From Promethearchaeota archaeon (GTDB lineage: Archaea; Asgardarchaeota; Lokiarchaeia; Sigynarchaeales; SOKP01), in assembly GCA_030668025.1 (NCBI GenBank), contig DAOUUT010000065.1, forward strand, positions 1 to 14,311: 14,311 nucleotides of DNA, in the 5' to 3' direction. The notes under the pieces were generated by a model. It worked only from the letters and a program-made list of their open reading frames with translations, ran no database searches and was not told the origin of the DNA. The position numbers and the translations under genes were made by a program. This document shows, piece by piece, positions 13,502 through 14,311 of this stretch (its first letter is position 1; each line of letters begins with the position of its first letter).

Positions 13502-14311
13502 ATGAACATGATAAATTTAGAAAAAAAAATATATTTTGGAGGGTCAATAGTAACTATAAACGAAAATCAACCCTTCGTCGAGGCTGTAGGAAGTGAAGGC
13601 GAAAAGATCGTATGTGTTGGTGATTTAGAGGACGTTAAAAAAGCCTTAGGGAACGATTCTGCGTTTATTGATTTAAAAGGTCACTCTTTGCTTCCCGGAT
13701 TTATCGATTGCCATCTACATCCGATTATTTATATTTTTTATTTATTAAGTCCTGATGTATCAGATGTGAAAAGCATTGAAGAGCTTAAAGAATATTTAGG
13801 GAAAGCATCAAAAGAAAGAAATAAAGACGAGCTTATGATGGTTTTTAATCTATGCGAGGAAAAATTCGATGTTCCAAAGTTACCTAATAAGGGAGATTTA
13901 GACGAAGCATGCCCCGATCATCCTGTTTTTGTGATGAGATATGACGGACACATAGGCATCGCAAACACTAAAGCGTTAGAGCTAGCAAAAATAGACGAGC
14001 ATACAATAGTTCCTGAAGGTGGCGAAATACGAAAAGATAGTAATGGTAAACTTACAGGCGTCATATCTGAGCAAGCATTAGACTTCATTTTATCTAAAAT
14101 GTCATTTCCAAACGTAGATAAAATAAAAGTGGCGGCTGTTAAAGCTTTTAGGAATTTCGCTCAGAAAGGATTGACATCGCTTCACGGTATACTTAGTGCC
14201 GATAGCACGGGAGAATTTGGTGATGCCGGAGCAATGGAACTACCATTACGTAAATCAATCCAAAATAGCATTTTACAAAATTGGTACGCTTTAATCAATA
14301 CTGAGAAACCT
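13502..14311 (+). CDS. YtcJ-like amidohydrolase, N-terminal part (runs off the window)
   Basis: The frame is open from ATG 13502 to the last base, giving 270 codons of a family whose members are usually about 530-570 residues. The N-terminal beta-sandwich strand (IYFGGSIVTIN, 10-20) is followed by LLPGFIDCHLHP at 63-74, whose His71 and His73 are the metal-binding HxH of the amidohydrolase superfamily. MRYDGHIGIANTKALELAKI (145-164) is the signature of the YtcJ/amidohydrolase_3 group, with His150 likely in the active site. GEIRKDSNGKLTGVISEQAL follows the usual 'G.i.rd..G.ptGvl.e.a' pattern. Such enzymes hydrolyse amides, cyclic amides or formyl groups; the substrate is unknown. The remaining metal ligands would lie beyond the window. 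ATG 13508 is an alternative start; no clear ribosome binding site is seen. Confidence 0.85.
   Translation, partial: MNMINLEKKIYFGGSIVTINENQPFVEAVGSEGEKIVCVGDLEDVKKALGNDSAFIDLKGHSLLPGFIDCHLHPIIYIFYLLSPDVSDVKSIEELKEYLGKASKERNKDELMMVFNLCEEKFDVPKLPNKGDLDEACPDHPVFVMRYDGHIGIANTKALELAKIDEHTIVPEGGEIRKDSNGKLTGVISEQALDFILSKMSFPNVDKIKVAAVKAFRNFAQKGLTSLHGILSADSTGEFGDAGAMELPLRKSIQNSILQNWYALINTEKP

Noticed and set aside
1..14311. Mobile elements, CRISPR arrays or prophage genes
   Set aside because: No transposase, integrase, terminal inverted repeats with target duplications, or regularly spaced repeats were seen; the only tandem repeats are the short ones listed.

Overview
This AT-rich window (GC-rich runs are rare; intergenic DNA is mostly A and T) reads as a piece of archaeal chromosome. 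The best guess is an Asgard (Lokiarchaeia-like) archaeon. The support is a longin/roadblock-type small-domain protein, a CCG-domain (HdrB/HdrD-like) C-terminus, a large helical-repeat/TPR protein, short oligo-T tracts after genes instead of bacterial-type terminators, and a mix of Shine-Dalgarno-led and apparently leaderless starts, including GTG and probably TTG starts. The assignment is inferred from gene content; there is no rRNA or other phylogenetic marker here. No tRNA, rRNA, CRISPR array, IS element or prophage gene was seen, and no gap between genes exceeds about 290 bases.

Left part (1-4327). The end of a CCG-domain iron-sulfur protein is followed by an acetoacetate decarboxylase-family enzyme. 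Next comes the most unusual block. A stand-alone ATP-grasp domain of the PEP synthase/PPDK type (1111-2100, minus) is divergent from a stand-alone phosphohistidine swivel domain (2300-2656, plus). The swivel gene is followed, probably in the same transcript, by an unrecognised 455-residue protein (2715-4082). Their sizes match the three modules of rifampin phosphotransferase or the split phenylphosphate synthase: ATP domain, acceptor domain and His domain. The PEP/pyruvate TIM barrel is absent. I infer a three-polypeptide dikinase acting on an unknown acceptor.

Middle (4328-8460). There is a DUF7064/7065-like (AttH/CrtC-like lipocalin-fold) protein on the minus strand, a small four-helix membrane protein on the plus strand, and then a minus-strand series. 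Read in the direction of transcription this is thioredoxin, a winged-helix regulator and an MFS transporter. A dyad between the regulator gene and the MFS gene is a candidate operator.

Right part (8461-14311). A tandem 18-bp repeat leads into a longin/roadblock-like protein, followed by a geranylgeranyl-reductase-like flavoprotein. A 785-residue minus-strand protein has ten repeats of about 58 residues followed by five ordinary TPRs. The window ends inside a YtcJ-like amidohydrolase. Apart from the dikinase block and the thioredoxin-regulator-MFS series, the genes look like mostly single-gene units with their own promoters and no obvious shared pathway.
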